A stretch of 40,092 bases of DNA. It comes from Chlorobiota bacterium (GTDB lineage Bacteria > Bacteroidota > Ignavibacteria > Tepidaquicellales > OLB5). Location of the stretch: contig JAKEEM010000061.1 in NCBI GenBank assembly GCA_022616535.1, positions 1 through 40,092 on the forward strand, written 5' to 3'. This document shows, in pieces, positions 26,602-36,700 of this stretch; the stretch's first letter is position 1, and every line of letters starts with the position of its first letter. Made by a program: the position numbers and the translations under genes. The notes below the pieces were generated by a model that worked only from the letters and a program-made list of their open reading frames with translations, was not told the DNA's origin and made no database searches.

Positions 26602-27813
26602 ATGAGGAAATTAACCTTTTATATTTTCTTCCTGATTTCTTCCAACCTGTCTAATTCTCAATGGGTTCAAATAGCTACGATTGGAAACTATGACCTGCGC
26701 GGCGTAAAATTCTTTAACGAACACACCGGTATTGTTGTTGGTTCGGGTGGCATTTGGCGCTCAACAAACAGCGGAGTGAACTGGACACAGATACTGGCAG
26801 GCGAAAATTTAAATGGGCTATCGTTCCCTGATGCTAATACTGGCTATGCAGTTGGCGATAGCGGGAAGATTTATAAAACTATAAATGGTGGTTTAAATTG
26901 GGAACAACAAGGAATTGGTGTAACTACAAAAAAATTAAACTCGGTTTCATTTCCTAATAATATCTGGGGTTGGGCAGTAGGTGAGGATGGGTTAATACTG
27001 CATACATACAACGCAGGTAGTAATTTTGTAGTTCAGAACTCAGGTGTAGGCTATAATATTAACTATATTCAAATGATTGATGACCATACTGGCTATATTT
27101 GCGGTAGTGTTAACGAAGAAATATTTGGATTTACCGTCAATATCGGGATAAACTGGTTATGGACTTTTTATATGGGTGGAAATATCTTGAATGCACTTAG
27201 TTATATACCTGTAAGTGGAGGAGCTGTGCTTGCCGTTGGGTCAAATGGAAGAATTAGGAAAACTACGAACAATGGAATAAACTGGGTTGTTGCGACAAGT
27301 CCTGTAAATGTCAGTCTGAATAACGTTGTTTTTTTGGACGGCAGTACTGGCTACATAGCGGGAAATTCAGGTTACATTTTAAAAACGACAAATAGTGGAC
27401 TGAATTGGACAGTGGACGCTAATGTTACAACAAGTAATTTTAAAAACCTCTCATTTATAAATCAAACAACTGCTTGGGTGGTTGGAACGGGCGGTGTTGT
27501 AATTAGAACAGGTATTCCCGTTGGCATTTCAAATTCTGAAAATGAAATGCCTCAAGATTTTGAGCTAAAAAATTACCCCAACCCATTTAACCCGACTACT
27601 ATAATAAGTTTTTCGCTCCATGAGAATAGTTTTGTTAGATTAATAATTTATGATGTAATAGGAAATGAAATCCAGACCCTTGTAAGTGGAGAATTGAAAA
27701 AAGGGTATTATGAAATATTATTTGACGGAAGCAGCTTAGCAAGCGGATTATATTATTGCAGAATTGAGACAAGAAGTTTCAAAAAAACTATTAAAATGGT
27801 TTTAACAAAATAA
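26602..27813 (+). CDS. YCF48/BNR-repeat secreted protein with T9SS sorting domain, copy 2
   Basis: A 403-aa paralogue, the same length as copy 1 at 17624. ATG 26602 is used because the signal peptide MRKLTFYIFFLISSNLSNSQ begins there; the frame is open upstream but without coding character. Repeats such as GVKFFNEHTGIVVGSGGIW-RSTNSGVNWTQ and GYAVGDSGKIYKTINGGLNWE predict a beta-propeller. The T9SS domain is KNYPNPFNPTTIISFSLHEN ... SGLYYCRIETRSFKKTIKMVLTK. The first about 60 mature residues nearly match copy 1, while later repeats and the sorting domain are only moderately similar. It is followed after 27 bp by the second metalloprotease gene, so the two are likely cotranscribed. Confidence 0.87.
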   Translation: MRKLTFYIFFLISSNLSNSQWVQIATIGNYDLRGVKFFNEHTGIVVGSGGIWRSTNSGVNWTQILAGENLNGLSFPDANTGYAVGDSGKIYKTINGGLNWEQQGIGVTTKKLNSVSFPNNIWGWAVGEDGLILHTYNAGSNFVVQNSGVGYNINYIQMIDDHTGYICGSVNEEIFGFTVNIGINWLWTFYMGGNILNALSYIPVSGGAVLAVGSNGRIRKTTNNGINWVVATSPVNVSLNNVVFLDGSTGYIAGNSGYILKTTNSGLNWTVDANVTTSNFKNLSFINQTTAWVVGTGGVVIRTGIPVGISNSENEMPQDFELKNYPNPFNPTTIISFSLHENSFVRLIIYDVIGNEIQTLVSGELKKGYYEILFDGSSLASGLYYCRIETRSFKKTIKMVLTK

Positions 27814-27840
27814 AATTTTAAAAACTAATAATGATTAGTT

Positions 27841-28905
27841 ATGAAAAAGAATAATTATATTTTTCTACTTATATCTGTTATATGTTTAAGCAACCTTTTT
27901 ATTGCTTGCAGTGATGATGGCGAACAGCCAGAAGGCGGTGGTTCATCTAGCAATCCAAGAATAGAAATAGATAATGTAAATCCTCGGTTTCTTAATGTAA
28001 CCGATGAAAGCTTTGATGTTACAATAAAACTTTATGATGTAGATCCTCCCCAAACAGTTCATCTTGAAATAAGAAAACATGATTCACCGACCTGTGATGC
28101 TTTCTCTGAGTCTTTCACAGCAGGTTCTTCCTACTCAAGGCTGGTTTATACAGATAGTTTGCAATCAATTTGCCTATCCCCTAATTCTATTTTTCGAATA
28201 ACTGTCTGGTTTGATGATAACGGGACAATTCATCGTGATTCTGTTTATTATCAATGGGGTACGCCACCTCCAGTATTCATTACCAGCACGGTTAATGTGG
28301 AAACTTGGCGAATGACATATGTTGGTGACACCTTAGCCGATACTATATCAAGAAGTATAATTAGGTCGTTCAATCCTTCAGATTCAAATTATGTTAAAGT
28401 TCCTATATCATTTGACCCTTTACGGGTTATTGAAAATGATACGGAATTTGTAGCCGCCGATCTTGACGACCTTGGTGGCCAACTGGATGATTACTCGAGG
28501 GTGTATGACAGCAGTACTAGCAATAAAAAAATATTTTTTGCTCGCTCCTCAACTTTATTAGGGGTACTTGGACTCTCACATCATAATGATGTTAATTATA
28601 AGAACTGGAGTTTCGTATTTAAAAAGAATATTGATACTTTATTCGCAATATTGTACAATGACACGAGCATAGCAAATTATGTCGGGGTTCACGAGATGCT
28701 TCATCAATTAGGATGGATACCGAATGAGGAGCATAATAAACACCTAGGATATTTTTCAACTAAATGTGCTATGCTAGGCGGTGATCAGCTCCAAAACAAT
28801 TTTTACAATGAAATACGAACATACACTCCTCAATACAGAGTATGTACTTATCATGCTATGAAATTGAGGACTAAATTAGGATTTATACCAGAGGTAGAAC
28901 TTTAA
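27841..28905 (+). CDS. Metzincin-like metalloprotease lipoprotein, copy 2 (catalytic part)
   Basis: A 354-aa lipoprotein (lipobox FIAC, Cys23) followed by a Gly/Ser-rich spacer. An Ig-like domain (about 35-140) precedes the protease core. The zinc site reads VGVHEMLHQLGWIPNEEH, with HEMLH at 284-288 and candidate third ligands further on, then KCAMLGG as a possible Met-turn. It corresponds to the first half of the 524-aa protein at 18929 but has an additional N-terminal domain. It ends soon after the catalytic region, and the domain that follows in copy 1 is encoded by the next ORF in another frame. Whether this is gene fission or a frameshift is unresolved. Confidence 0.75.
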   Translation: MKKNNYIFLLISVICLSNLFIACSDDGEQPEGGGSSSNPRIEIDNVNPRFLNVTDESFDVTIKLYDVDPPQTVHLEIRKHDSPTCDAFSESFTAGSSYSRLVYTDSLQSICLSPNSIFRITVWFDDNGTIHRDSVYYQWGTPPPVFITSTVNVETWRMTYVGDTLADTISRSIIRSFNPSDSNYVKVPISFDPLRVIENDTEFVAADLDDLGGQLDDYSRVYDSSTSNKKIFFARSSTLLGVLGLSHHNDVNYKNWSFVFKKNIDTLFAILYNDTSIANYVGVHEMLHQLGWIPNEEHNKHLGYFSTKCAMLGGDQLQNNFYNEIRTYTPQYRVCTYHAMKLRTKLGFIPEVEL

Positions 28906-28961
28906 AATATTCTTCTGCATCCTTAAATAAAATAGAACACGAGATCCATGCTCCTTTTGTT

Positions 28962-29813
28962 ATGAAAAATTTAATGAACGACAAGTATTCTCTTAAGATG
29001 TCTTTAGCGAAAAGAGAGTACAAAAAATATGAACCTGTAATTGCACAATTCGAACTTGTAAACCACGATTCAAACCCGATGCCGATTTATAATCTTTTTG
29101 AAGAGGATTCGGAAGAGCCCGGTGTGATAGTTATAGATGAAAAAGGTAATAAGTTGGAAATAAATAATGGAGTCAAAGCGTATTTTGTTCCATGGATCCA
29201 CACAATTCTACAACCTGGTGATACACTCATAATTTCTATGGCTATTAATAATTGGGGGAGTGAAGCAAGTCCATCAGAGAAATGGTTAGATTATGATGAT
29301 AATATTTATTTTGGAGAATTTGGATATTTCGAACCTGGGAATTATAAAGCTTATTTCTATTTTAACAACATAGCTCAAGAAAGATATTCCACTTCACTTC
29401 AGTCAAATGAAGTTGAATTTACCGTTAAAGAACTGAGTGAGGAGGACAAGAATGTTTTGAAATTATATAGGGATTTACGTAAGCAAAGGAAATTCGATAA
29501 AATTACTTTGGATTATCCGGATAATATTTTTTCAGAACATGTATACGCTAGAAATTTATTGACTAAATATTTAGGTAAAACCTCTTATAATACAATAGAG
29601 GTTTTTAATAACTTTGTAAATAAATATCCGAATTCATTCTATTTGTTGGACTGGAATTTCTTAAGTATATTTTTAAAAAGTGCATCTGATTTTAAAGGTA
29701 ATCATCAGGAAGGGATAAACCTAATTCTAAATATACAGACATCGGAAACTTTAAAGAGAGTTTTAAAAAACAGGGCTTTTTTGCGTTACATATTTCCTGA
29801 CATTGAAGAATAA
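28962..29813 (+). CDS. C-terminal half of the copy-2 metalloprotease, separate ORF
   Basis: A 283-aa protein matching the second half of the intact homologue at 18929-20503: YSLKMSLAKREYKKYEPVIAQFELVN corresponds to its FSCEISLDKAQYIEGEAVWASLKVKN, and the Ig-like domain (EPGNYKAYFYFNN) and helical tail (FNNFVNKYPNSFYLL) follow in the same order. It has no signal peptide. Its frame is open back to about 28875, before the stop of the upstream ORF at 28905, and is offset by two bases, so an indel near 28875-28905 could have split a single gene. If it is translated alone it would stay in the cytoplasm, where the domain would have no obvious partner. I regard it as more likely part of a broken gene than an independent protein. 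Confidence 0.6.
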   Translation: MKNLMNDKYSLKMSLAKREYKKYEPVIAQFELVNHDSNPMPIYNLFEEDSEEPGVIVIDEKGNKLEINNGVKAYFVPWIHTILQPGDTLIISMAINNWGSEASPSEKWLDYDDNIYFGEFGYFEPGNYKAYFYFNNIAQERYSTSLQSNEVEFTVKELSEEDKNVLKLYRDLRKQRKFDKITLDYPDNIFSEHVYARNLLTKYLGKTSYNTIEVFNNFVNKYPNSFYLLDWNFLSIFLKSASDFKGNHQEGINLILNIQTSETLKRVLKNRAFLRYIFPDIEE

Positions 29814-29954
29814 TTTTTTAAAAAGTTAAAGATTGGATTTATTTACTAATATTTCAGAAAATGTCCTAATGATTTTCATAATTATGAAGGTTTTCTCAAT
29901 TTCTACAAAGTAATCTAAAATACATCAAATATAAAAATTTTTTAAAATTTTAAA

Positions 29955-32900
29955 ATGAAAAAAAGTAAATTATCATTGATAGTCTTAACAGTTTTCTTAT
30001 TTTCTTTTAACATTTATTCTCAATACAATTTAAAAGAAATTATAAATAAAGTTGACCCTAAGGGGCCGGTTGAACTACCTGACAGCGTTCAAATGCGTCT
30101 GCTTGTTGACCAGATTTTACAAATTTACGGTAAGTCATTTGTTTATTATAATGAACTTAAATCAGGTAGTTTCAAATTTAAAATAAAAAATGACAGAAAT
30201 TCTGAATATAGCATTCAGATAAATTCTACAGATAGAAAAAGTATTGAAATTAAGGTTAATAAAATAGAATCTCCCTTGGGGGGATATTATTTGGCTTTAG
30301 ACGATAATGAAATGAAGAAATTTCTAACATTTCGTGCCAAGGCTTTTGGCTTTAGAAGCGGACAGAGCAGTCCTATAACTATTATTGAAAGAGACAACAT
30401 TTTAGTTGATAAAGAGATACTGCCGATTGAAGAATTACAGCCTGAGCAAAGGAGAATATTAGATAGAGACCTTGTTTATAATAATTTTGTAAATCAATGG
30501 GGAAATGAATTGGAATTATACCAGCTTTGTCAGGAAGGAATTTTACTTCCTTACCAGAGCGGACATAGCAAACTCCTAACTCTCGATAATGGATACAGCA
30601 GTATTATTTACTATGATGAAGGTGCTATGGATGACGAAGACGAACCACTAAACCGAACCTACGGCTATTGGGGTGATGACCCCGGAGAGTTTATGAATCC
30701 GATGGGAATGTGTGTCGGTCGTAAGTTCCAGCAAGGAAACGATGACATATACACGATTTATGTTGCCGATATGTATAATCTACGTGTAAGAGTTGTAAAT
30801 TATGTTGCGGATATAACCTTTAATAAATATGGAACTTTTGATAACAACTCATTTAGGAATGCGGCTCATGTAACCTATCCTTATGATGTTAGTTACTTTA
30901 AAAATTATTCTGATACAGCGAATGACAAAATTTGGGTAACCAGAGCACACCCTACCCAAAACTTTTTAAGCTGTATATCTGTAACCACAATCCCCTTTTG
31001 GAGCGGAGGTGAAGTTCAAACGTTTACCGGATACAAGTATGAAAATACTGGTCAATATTTTTTCTTTGAACCGGTTCATTATCAAGGCTTGCTGTTTACA
31101 ACGGTGGTTTTAGCGCTTTATGTTTCATAGATAACATTAGAAACTGCCTTGTAGGTTGTTTACTGGACAGCAATGGATTAGGGGTAGCTGAGGAAATTTC
31201 CGAGCGAGAAAACTATATTATTGCAAGCGAAATGATATACTTTCCTGAATCCCAAGTGATTAATTCTGTTTCATTTCATAAAACGCCTCTCTCTCACAGC
31301 TTGTGGCCCAGTTTATGGGTAACCACACCCTCTTATATTCATCATTTAAAAATGAATAATAATGCTCATATTCAGTACTTAGCATCTTCAAGACTTCCAG
31401 AAAACTCCTTAGAATATTTTACTAATTTAAGGAATACAATTTGCACTGACGGTGTTTATGATATTTATACGATTGAAAATTGGACAAACTCAAGAGGCCT
31501 TAGAAAATATTATCCTTTCTGTGATATTCATTCTGGAATTCTGGAAAATTACTGTGAGGATAGCTTGGATATGGTGAGATTTAAAGCAACCTTTACAAAC
31601 GATTGCTGGCTTTATCTTACGGCTAAGAGGAAAAACAAACAAGGCAATTGGGAAACAGTGAAAATAAAAAAATTAAACGGTGGCGTAGTAGATACTACTT
31701 TTGCAATCAAATGGCAGCTTGCTGGGTGGAATCAGGACAGCGACGATTTATTTATAAATTTACAATTGGATTTGCCGATGGAAGATTACGTTTTAGGCGA
31801 CTCTGTTTTATTGGGAGTAAGAATATACCCTGAGTATTCTAATCCCGGTCAATATTTTGATAGCGACCATATTTACAACGAATATAAATCTTACGTTAAA
31901 AAATCTTGTCTCGTCAAGCCCGGCGGTTGTCCATTTTTATACGTTAAAGACGAAAACCTCAATTACACAGTTGATAACAACCTCCTCCACCGCTCTGAGT
32001 TTTCAAGCGGTGATATAACCGATGTTTATAAATTACAGGTTAACCCCTCAACCAGTGGTGGTAACGTTGAAGTATATATTGTCGAAAATGAAGATGATTT
32101 AGGTTACATCGACCAGGTTAAAATGTATGCTGTGGACTATCCAGATGACAAACGGCTTGCCATAACCGAAGATAACCAAATCGTTATATTTGATTCTGCA
32201 ACGGTAAAAGCCGCCGACACCGTCTTGCTAAACGGCAACGATATTACACCCAAGGTTCACTACCACCAGCCAAACACACCAGTAGACGGCTCAGCAGGGG
32301 ACTATTTGCTTGCAAAATTTAACTATTTAACTCCGCTTGTAAGAAGTAACAAAAACAAAGATATAAGAGGCGATTCTAAATCTCCACAAATCAACGATGC
32401 GAAAACAGGCAGAAATGAAAACGCGAGTAAAGACAGGCAGAATAATAATGACAGGCAAAGTAATAATGAAAGAGCAAAAAACATTCAAACTAACTCACGT
32501 GGAGGCGGATTCCCTATTGCCTTTATAGCTGAGGTAAGGAATGTAACTAATCCGGTTCCCGGTGTTAAAGATACAGCAGGTTACTTAACCGCTTATTCAA
32601 TAACAGGTTCGTTATTTTCAAGTCCTTTTGCACGCAGGGAACTAAGCTCTGTAGTTGTCTTACCGCTATTTTCAGAGTCCGATTTGGTAGATAGTCTTGA
32701 AATAGACTGGCAAAGCGCATATAACCTCAAAAAGCTTGGCATAGCAACACTGGATTATACCAACTTCACTTCTACTCAAATGACATTGGCAGAGGGTAAA
32801 TACATTACCTTAACAATTGACAGCAATATAACCTCAATCTTAACAAGCGTAGATGGCAAATATGGCGAGGTTAATTCTTCTGCTCTTATAAAATTAGAGT

Positions 32901-33286
32901 TTGATGCTTCTCAGCTCCCACCGTTAGGCAACAATAAAAGGGAATTTGTAATCGAAGTAACAGGAAGGTATGAAAATGGCGATAGCGATTCACCGTTAAG
33001 AGTTAAACAGGAGGTACCCTTAACGTTCAGACTATCGCAAAATTACCCGAATCCGTTTAACCCTGTAACAAAAATCAACTATGAGCTACCCAAAAACAGC
33101 CGTGTAAACTTAGTCATTTATGATATTCTTGGCAGGGAAGTAATGCGGCTTGTCAATAATGAATTCAAAGAAGCCGGACGCTATACTGTTACATTTGAAG
33201 CACAAAACTTTGCTTCTGGAGTTTATTTTTACAGAATTGAAGCGGTGAATTTTGTACAGAGCAAGAAAATGGTTTTGATTAAATAA
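29955..33286 (+). pseudogene. Giant T9SS-secreted protein, copy 2, frameshifted
   Basis: From ATG 29955 the frame runs 391 codons: signal peptide MKKSKLSLIVLTVFLFSFNIYSQ, then NHL-like strands (YTIYVADMYNLRVRVVNY). It leaves the homologous frame just after EPVHYQG at about 31087. The other frame carries on with LAVYNGGFSALCFIDNIRNCL and stays open to 33286, containing the conserved block CLVKPGGCPFLYVKDENL, a charged linker and the T9SS domain (LSQNYPNPFNPVTKINYELP ... SKKMVLIK). Adding one base at 31087 would restore about 1110 aa, the size of copy 1. The last about 450 residues are highly similar to copy 1, the first about 640 much less. As read, the product would lack the sorting domain and could not be anchored by T9SS. 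Confidence 0.85.
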
Positions 33287-33297
33287 AAATAATTAGA

Positions 33298-33415
33298 AAG
33301 GCGGGCAGGCAGGACCCCCCAAATAAGATGTTTAAAACCATTCTTATTTGAAATTAATTGACTGGGAACACCGGTAGGGATATTCCTGTTAATAAAAAAA
33401 ACCTGCCACCGTTTT
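33298..33415 (+). ncRNA. Conserved structured element after giant T9SS gene, copy 2
   Basis: Equivalent to 23884-23978. CAAATAAGA (33320-33328) pairs with TCTTATTTG (33342-33350) around a 13-nt loop instead of 8, and the core CCGGTAGGGA is at 33371-33380. The outer stem GGCAGG/CCTGCC (33304-33309 or 33308-33313 with 33402-33407) is shorter and partly degraded compared with copy 1. Same position, about 20 bp after the gene. Function unknown. Confidence 0.5.
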
Positions 33416-33484
33416 GTTTACTAACTTTTCTCGTAGGGTAATGTTTTTTATAGCTTGAAATCATCAAAGAAATTTTATATTTTT

Positions 33485-33549
33485 TAGCTGTTTAAAAGGT
33501 AAAACATTCTAACTTTTACGCTCAATTACCTTTTAGCTATTCAAGAAAA
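33485..33549. other. Overlapping inverted repeats upstream of the tracrRNA region
   Basis: TAGCT...AAAAGGTAA (33485-33502) pairs with TTACCTTTTAGCTA (33536-33549), while GTAAAA (33499-33504) can instead pair with a nearby TTTTAC. The two pairings share the bases GTAA and so partly exclude each other. It lies between the structured element and the tracrRNA terminator. Confidence 0.4.
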
Positions 33550-33595
33550 ATAAAAAGCCCAGAAGAAATGTCATTGTCTATACAATATACAGTTC

Positions 33596-33704
33596 ATAAA
33601 ACAACAATCCCGCTTTTAAGCGGGACTGATGTAAAATTTTCACAACGGAATAATCCTTATTGTGATTTTAGCTTTCAAATTAAAGCTCTAATGATATTTG
33701 ATAC
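33596..33704 (-). ncRNA. tracrRNA of the type II-C system
   Basis: The plus strand at 33659-33706 is a degenerate copy of the reversed CRISPR repeat (TTGTGATTTTAGCTTTCAAATT, then GATATTTGATAC), so a minus-strand RNA would carry the anti-repeat AATTTGAAAGCTAAAATCACAA that pairs with crRNA. Reading on, AAGGATTATTCC with flanking CACAA/TTGTG forms a nexus-like hairpin. It ends in the terminator TCCCGCTTAAAAGCGGGA (33608-33625) and a T-rich run. This is the standard order of tracrRNA parts for Cas9. It is divergent from cas9, and its 5' end is estimated from the promoter boxes at 33708-33739. Confidence 0.88.
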
Positions 33705-33707
33705 ACT

Positions 33708-33739
33708 CAAATATAATAACAAATATACTTAATTCAAAA
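33708..33739 (-). promoter_or_regulatory. Bacteroidota-type promoter for the tracrRNA
   Basis: On the minus strand TTTTG (33735-33739) is followed after 19 nt by TATATTTG (33708-33715), a full match to the TTTG / TAnnTTTG promoter pattern. It would start transcription near 33702. A second TATATTTG (33720-33727) lies 12 bp further upstream. The -33 box overlaps the cas9 start codon, so tracrRNA and cas9 expression may interfere. Confidence 0.7.
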
Positions 33740-36700
33740 TGAAAAAAATTCTTGGCCTAGATTTAGGCACAAATTCAATCGGTTGGGCTTTGGTTGAAAA
33801 ACCGGAAAATGATACTAAGCAAGGGAAAATATTAGGATTGGGAAGTCGAATTATTCCAATTGGTGATGATAAAACTAACTTTGAACAGGGTTTAGCACTA
33901 ACGAGAAATGCTGATAGAAGAAGATACAGAGGTGTTAGAAAACTTAATAAAAGGTATAAACAACGAAGAAACAAATTAATTTATGTGTTAAAGGAATTGG
34001 GAATCTTGCCTGATTTTATAAAATGGGATGGTGAATTTCCAGAACCTACAAAAATACAAAAACTATCCATAAAACCAATTGATAAAGGAAGTAAACAACA
34101 GAATGCTTTAGAAATATTTGAATTAAGAAGTAAAGCACTCAATAAAAAGGTAGAATTAAAAGATTTTGGAAGAATTTTATATATACTTGACCAACTAAGA
34201 GGTTATGCAGGCGGAGGAGATAATGAAGAAGATAAAACAAATAAAAAAGAGAATGACGAAAAAACAGAAGATGCTTCTATAAAGAAGTATGAAGTAAAAA
34301 TTGATGTTGTAAAAATATTATCAGAGCCAAAAGTAGTTGGCAAAGTCAAGTCAAGAAGAGGAAAAGATGAAGGGAAAGAAATTCCCGAGTATGAAATAAC
34401 TGTGGTAACGTCTGACGGTGAAGAATATACTGGGACGACGCTTTTGGATATATTAAAGCAAAATGAAGAATTTGAATTAGAATTAAGAATTAGAAGGAAT
34501 AAAAAAGATGAAATCTCGTCAGTAAAATTATCCCTTCCAAAAAAATCAAACTGGAGAGTTGAATTTGAAAAGTTAGAAAAAGAGCTTAATGAAACTGGCG
34601 AGCACATTTCAGAGTATTATCACAGAAAATTAACTGAAAATCCATGGTATAGAGTTAGAAGCCATGTTATACTTCGTTCAAGATATAAAGCAGAGTTTGA
34701 TGAGATTTGGAAACAACAGTCGCAACATTATGATTTTCTAAACAATACACCAAAAGATGTTTTAGAAAAAATTGCTAAATTTCTTTTCCCAGGTGAAAAA
34801 GAAAGCCAAAAGAAATATAGAGAAGAAGCAATCAATAAGGGCTTAAAACATATTATAAAAGAACAAATAATATACTATCAGCGTCCACTCAAACCGCAAA
34901 TGAAATTAATTGGAAATTGCCGCTATGAAAAAGAACTAAAAGTCTTACCAATTAGTCATCCATTGCAGATAGAATATACCATTTGGCAGCAAATTAATAA
35001 TTTAAGCATCAATACAGTTACCGATGTAAGCGGTAAAAAGCAGTATTATGACAGATCTTTAAACGCGGAACAAAAAGAATTATTATATGAGTTATTACAA
35101 AATCAAAAGGAACTCAGCTATAAAGTTATAACTACAAAATTAAAACTTAGGGATAAAATAGATTACCTAAACGGTCTGAATTTCAAAGCTAAACTAAAAG
35201 GCAATGAAACTAAAATAACTATTAAAAAAACGCTTGGTGATGAACTTTTCGCTAAGCTTTCGTTAGATGACGCTGAAAAACTAACAGAGTTATGGAGAAT
35301 ACTTTACAATTGGTTTAAAGATGACAACGTTATATTAGAAACAAATGAATACGATACAAACCCAAGGAAATATCAATTCTATAATCCTAATAGCGATAAC
35401 GAATATGATGCGCAAAGTGAACGAGTCCAATCTATAAATAACTTTCTTAAATTAGAATTAGGTAATGAATATGAAAGAATAATTAATAGAGAACTTCTCT
35501 TAAAAATAGCAAAACTTAGATTTAAACGCTCTTATCGTTCATTATCAGCAAAAGCTATTAATAACATCTTACCTTTAATGAAAGCTGGTAAATATTATTC
35601 AAATGATTCAAATAATAATAATATAACTAATAAGATTATAAAATTAAAAAACGATGAGTATGTCGAAACAATTGAAGACTCCCTTATAGACTATCATAAA
35701 AAGTATCCTGATTGTTTTATCGGAGGGGGCTTGAAGTCCTCTGATGCAGCCATGCTTGTATATGGTAAACATACCACAGAAGAATTTGAGGGTGTTAATG
35801 ACTATCATAATATTAAAACATTTGAGCAAAGAAAAAAAGAAGACCCTCAAAATACAGATAAATATACCTTAAGAAATCCTATTGTTGAACAAATTACAAA
35901 TGAAACATTGCAGGTTATTAAAAGTATTTGGAAGCAGTATAAGATAAAACCCGATGAAATAAAAATAGAGCTCTCGCGTGAATTAAAAAACAATGCTGAA
36001 GAAAGAAATAAAATTTATAAAGCAGTTCTACGGAACGAAAAAGAGAATAAGCGAATTAAAGAAAGGCTCGCAGAGCATAACATAGAATTGTCTTTATCAA
36101 ATATTGAACGATACAAATTATGGGAACAGCAAAATTATCTATCACCTTATACTTCAGAGACAATACCTTTAAATGAATTATTCGATATTAGAGAATATGA
36201 CGTAGACCATATTATCCCTCGCTCTAGATTTTTTGATGACTCACTTGCAAATAAAATTGTATGTGAAACTAAAATTAATATCGAAAAAGGCAATCGTACT
36301 GCTTGGGAATATATTAATTCTGGTTCAACCGAAGATAAAATCCTAAACGTGGAAAATTACATTGAACACGTAAATAAAATATTTTTCGGTCGTAAAAGAA
36401 AAAATCTTTTGTTAAAAGAAATCCCTAAGGATTTTGTTGAAAGACAAAAAAAAGATTCTCAGTATATTTCAATTAAAGTAAAAGAAGAATTAGAGAAAAT
36501 TGTAGGGACCGAAAATGTTAAAACCTCAACCGGAGGAATAACCGATTATCTTAGGCAGCATTGGGGTTTAAATGAAAAATTTAAAGAAATTACCAAGCAT
36601 AGATATGAATTGATGAGCAAAATGTGTGATGAAAATTGGGTGGAAGAAATTCATAATCCCCAAACTAATAAAACTTCTCTGAAAATTAAAAACTGGAGTA

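Noticed and set aside
33385-33395. CTGTTAA at 33387 as the missing tRNA-Asn attachment core
   Set aside because: It is followed by TAAAAAAA, not by the tRNA 3' anticodon strand TCAGA or any T-arm.
15722-33415. A diversity-generating retroelement as the cause of the variable giant-protein heads
   Set aside because: No reverse transcriptase, template repeat or adenine-biased variable region was seen in the window.
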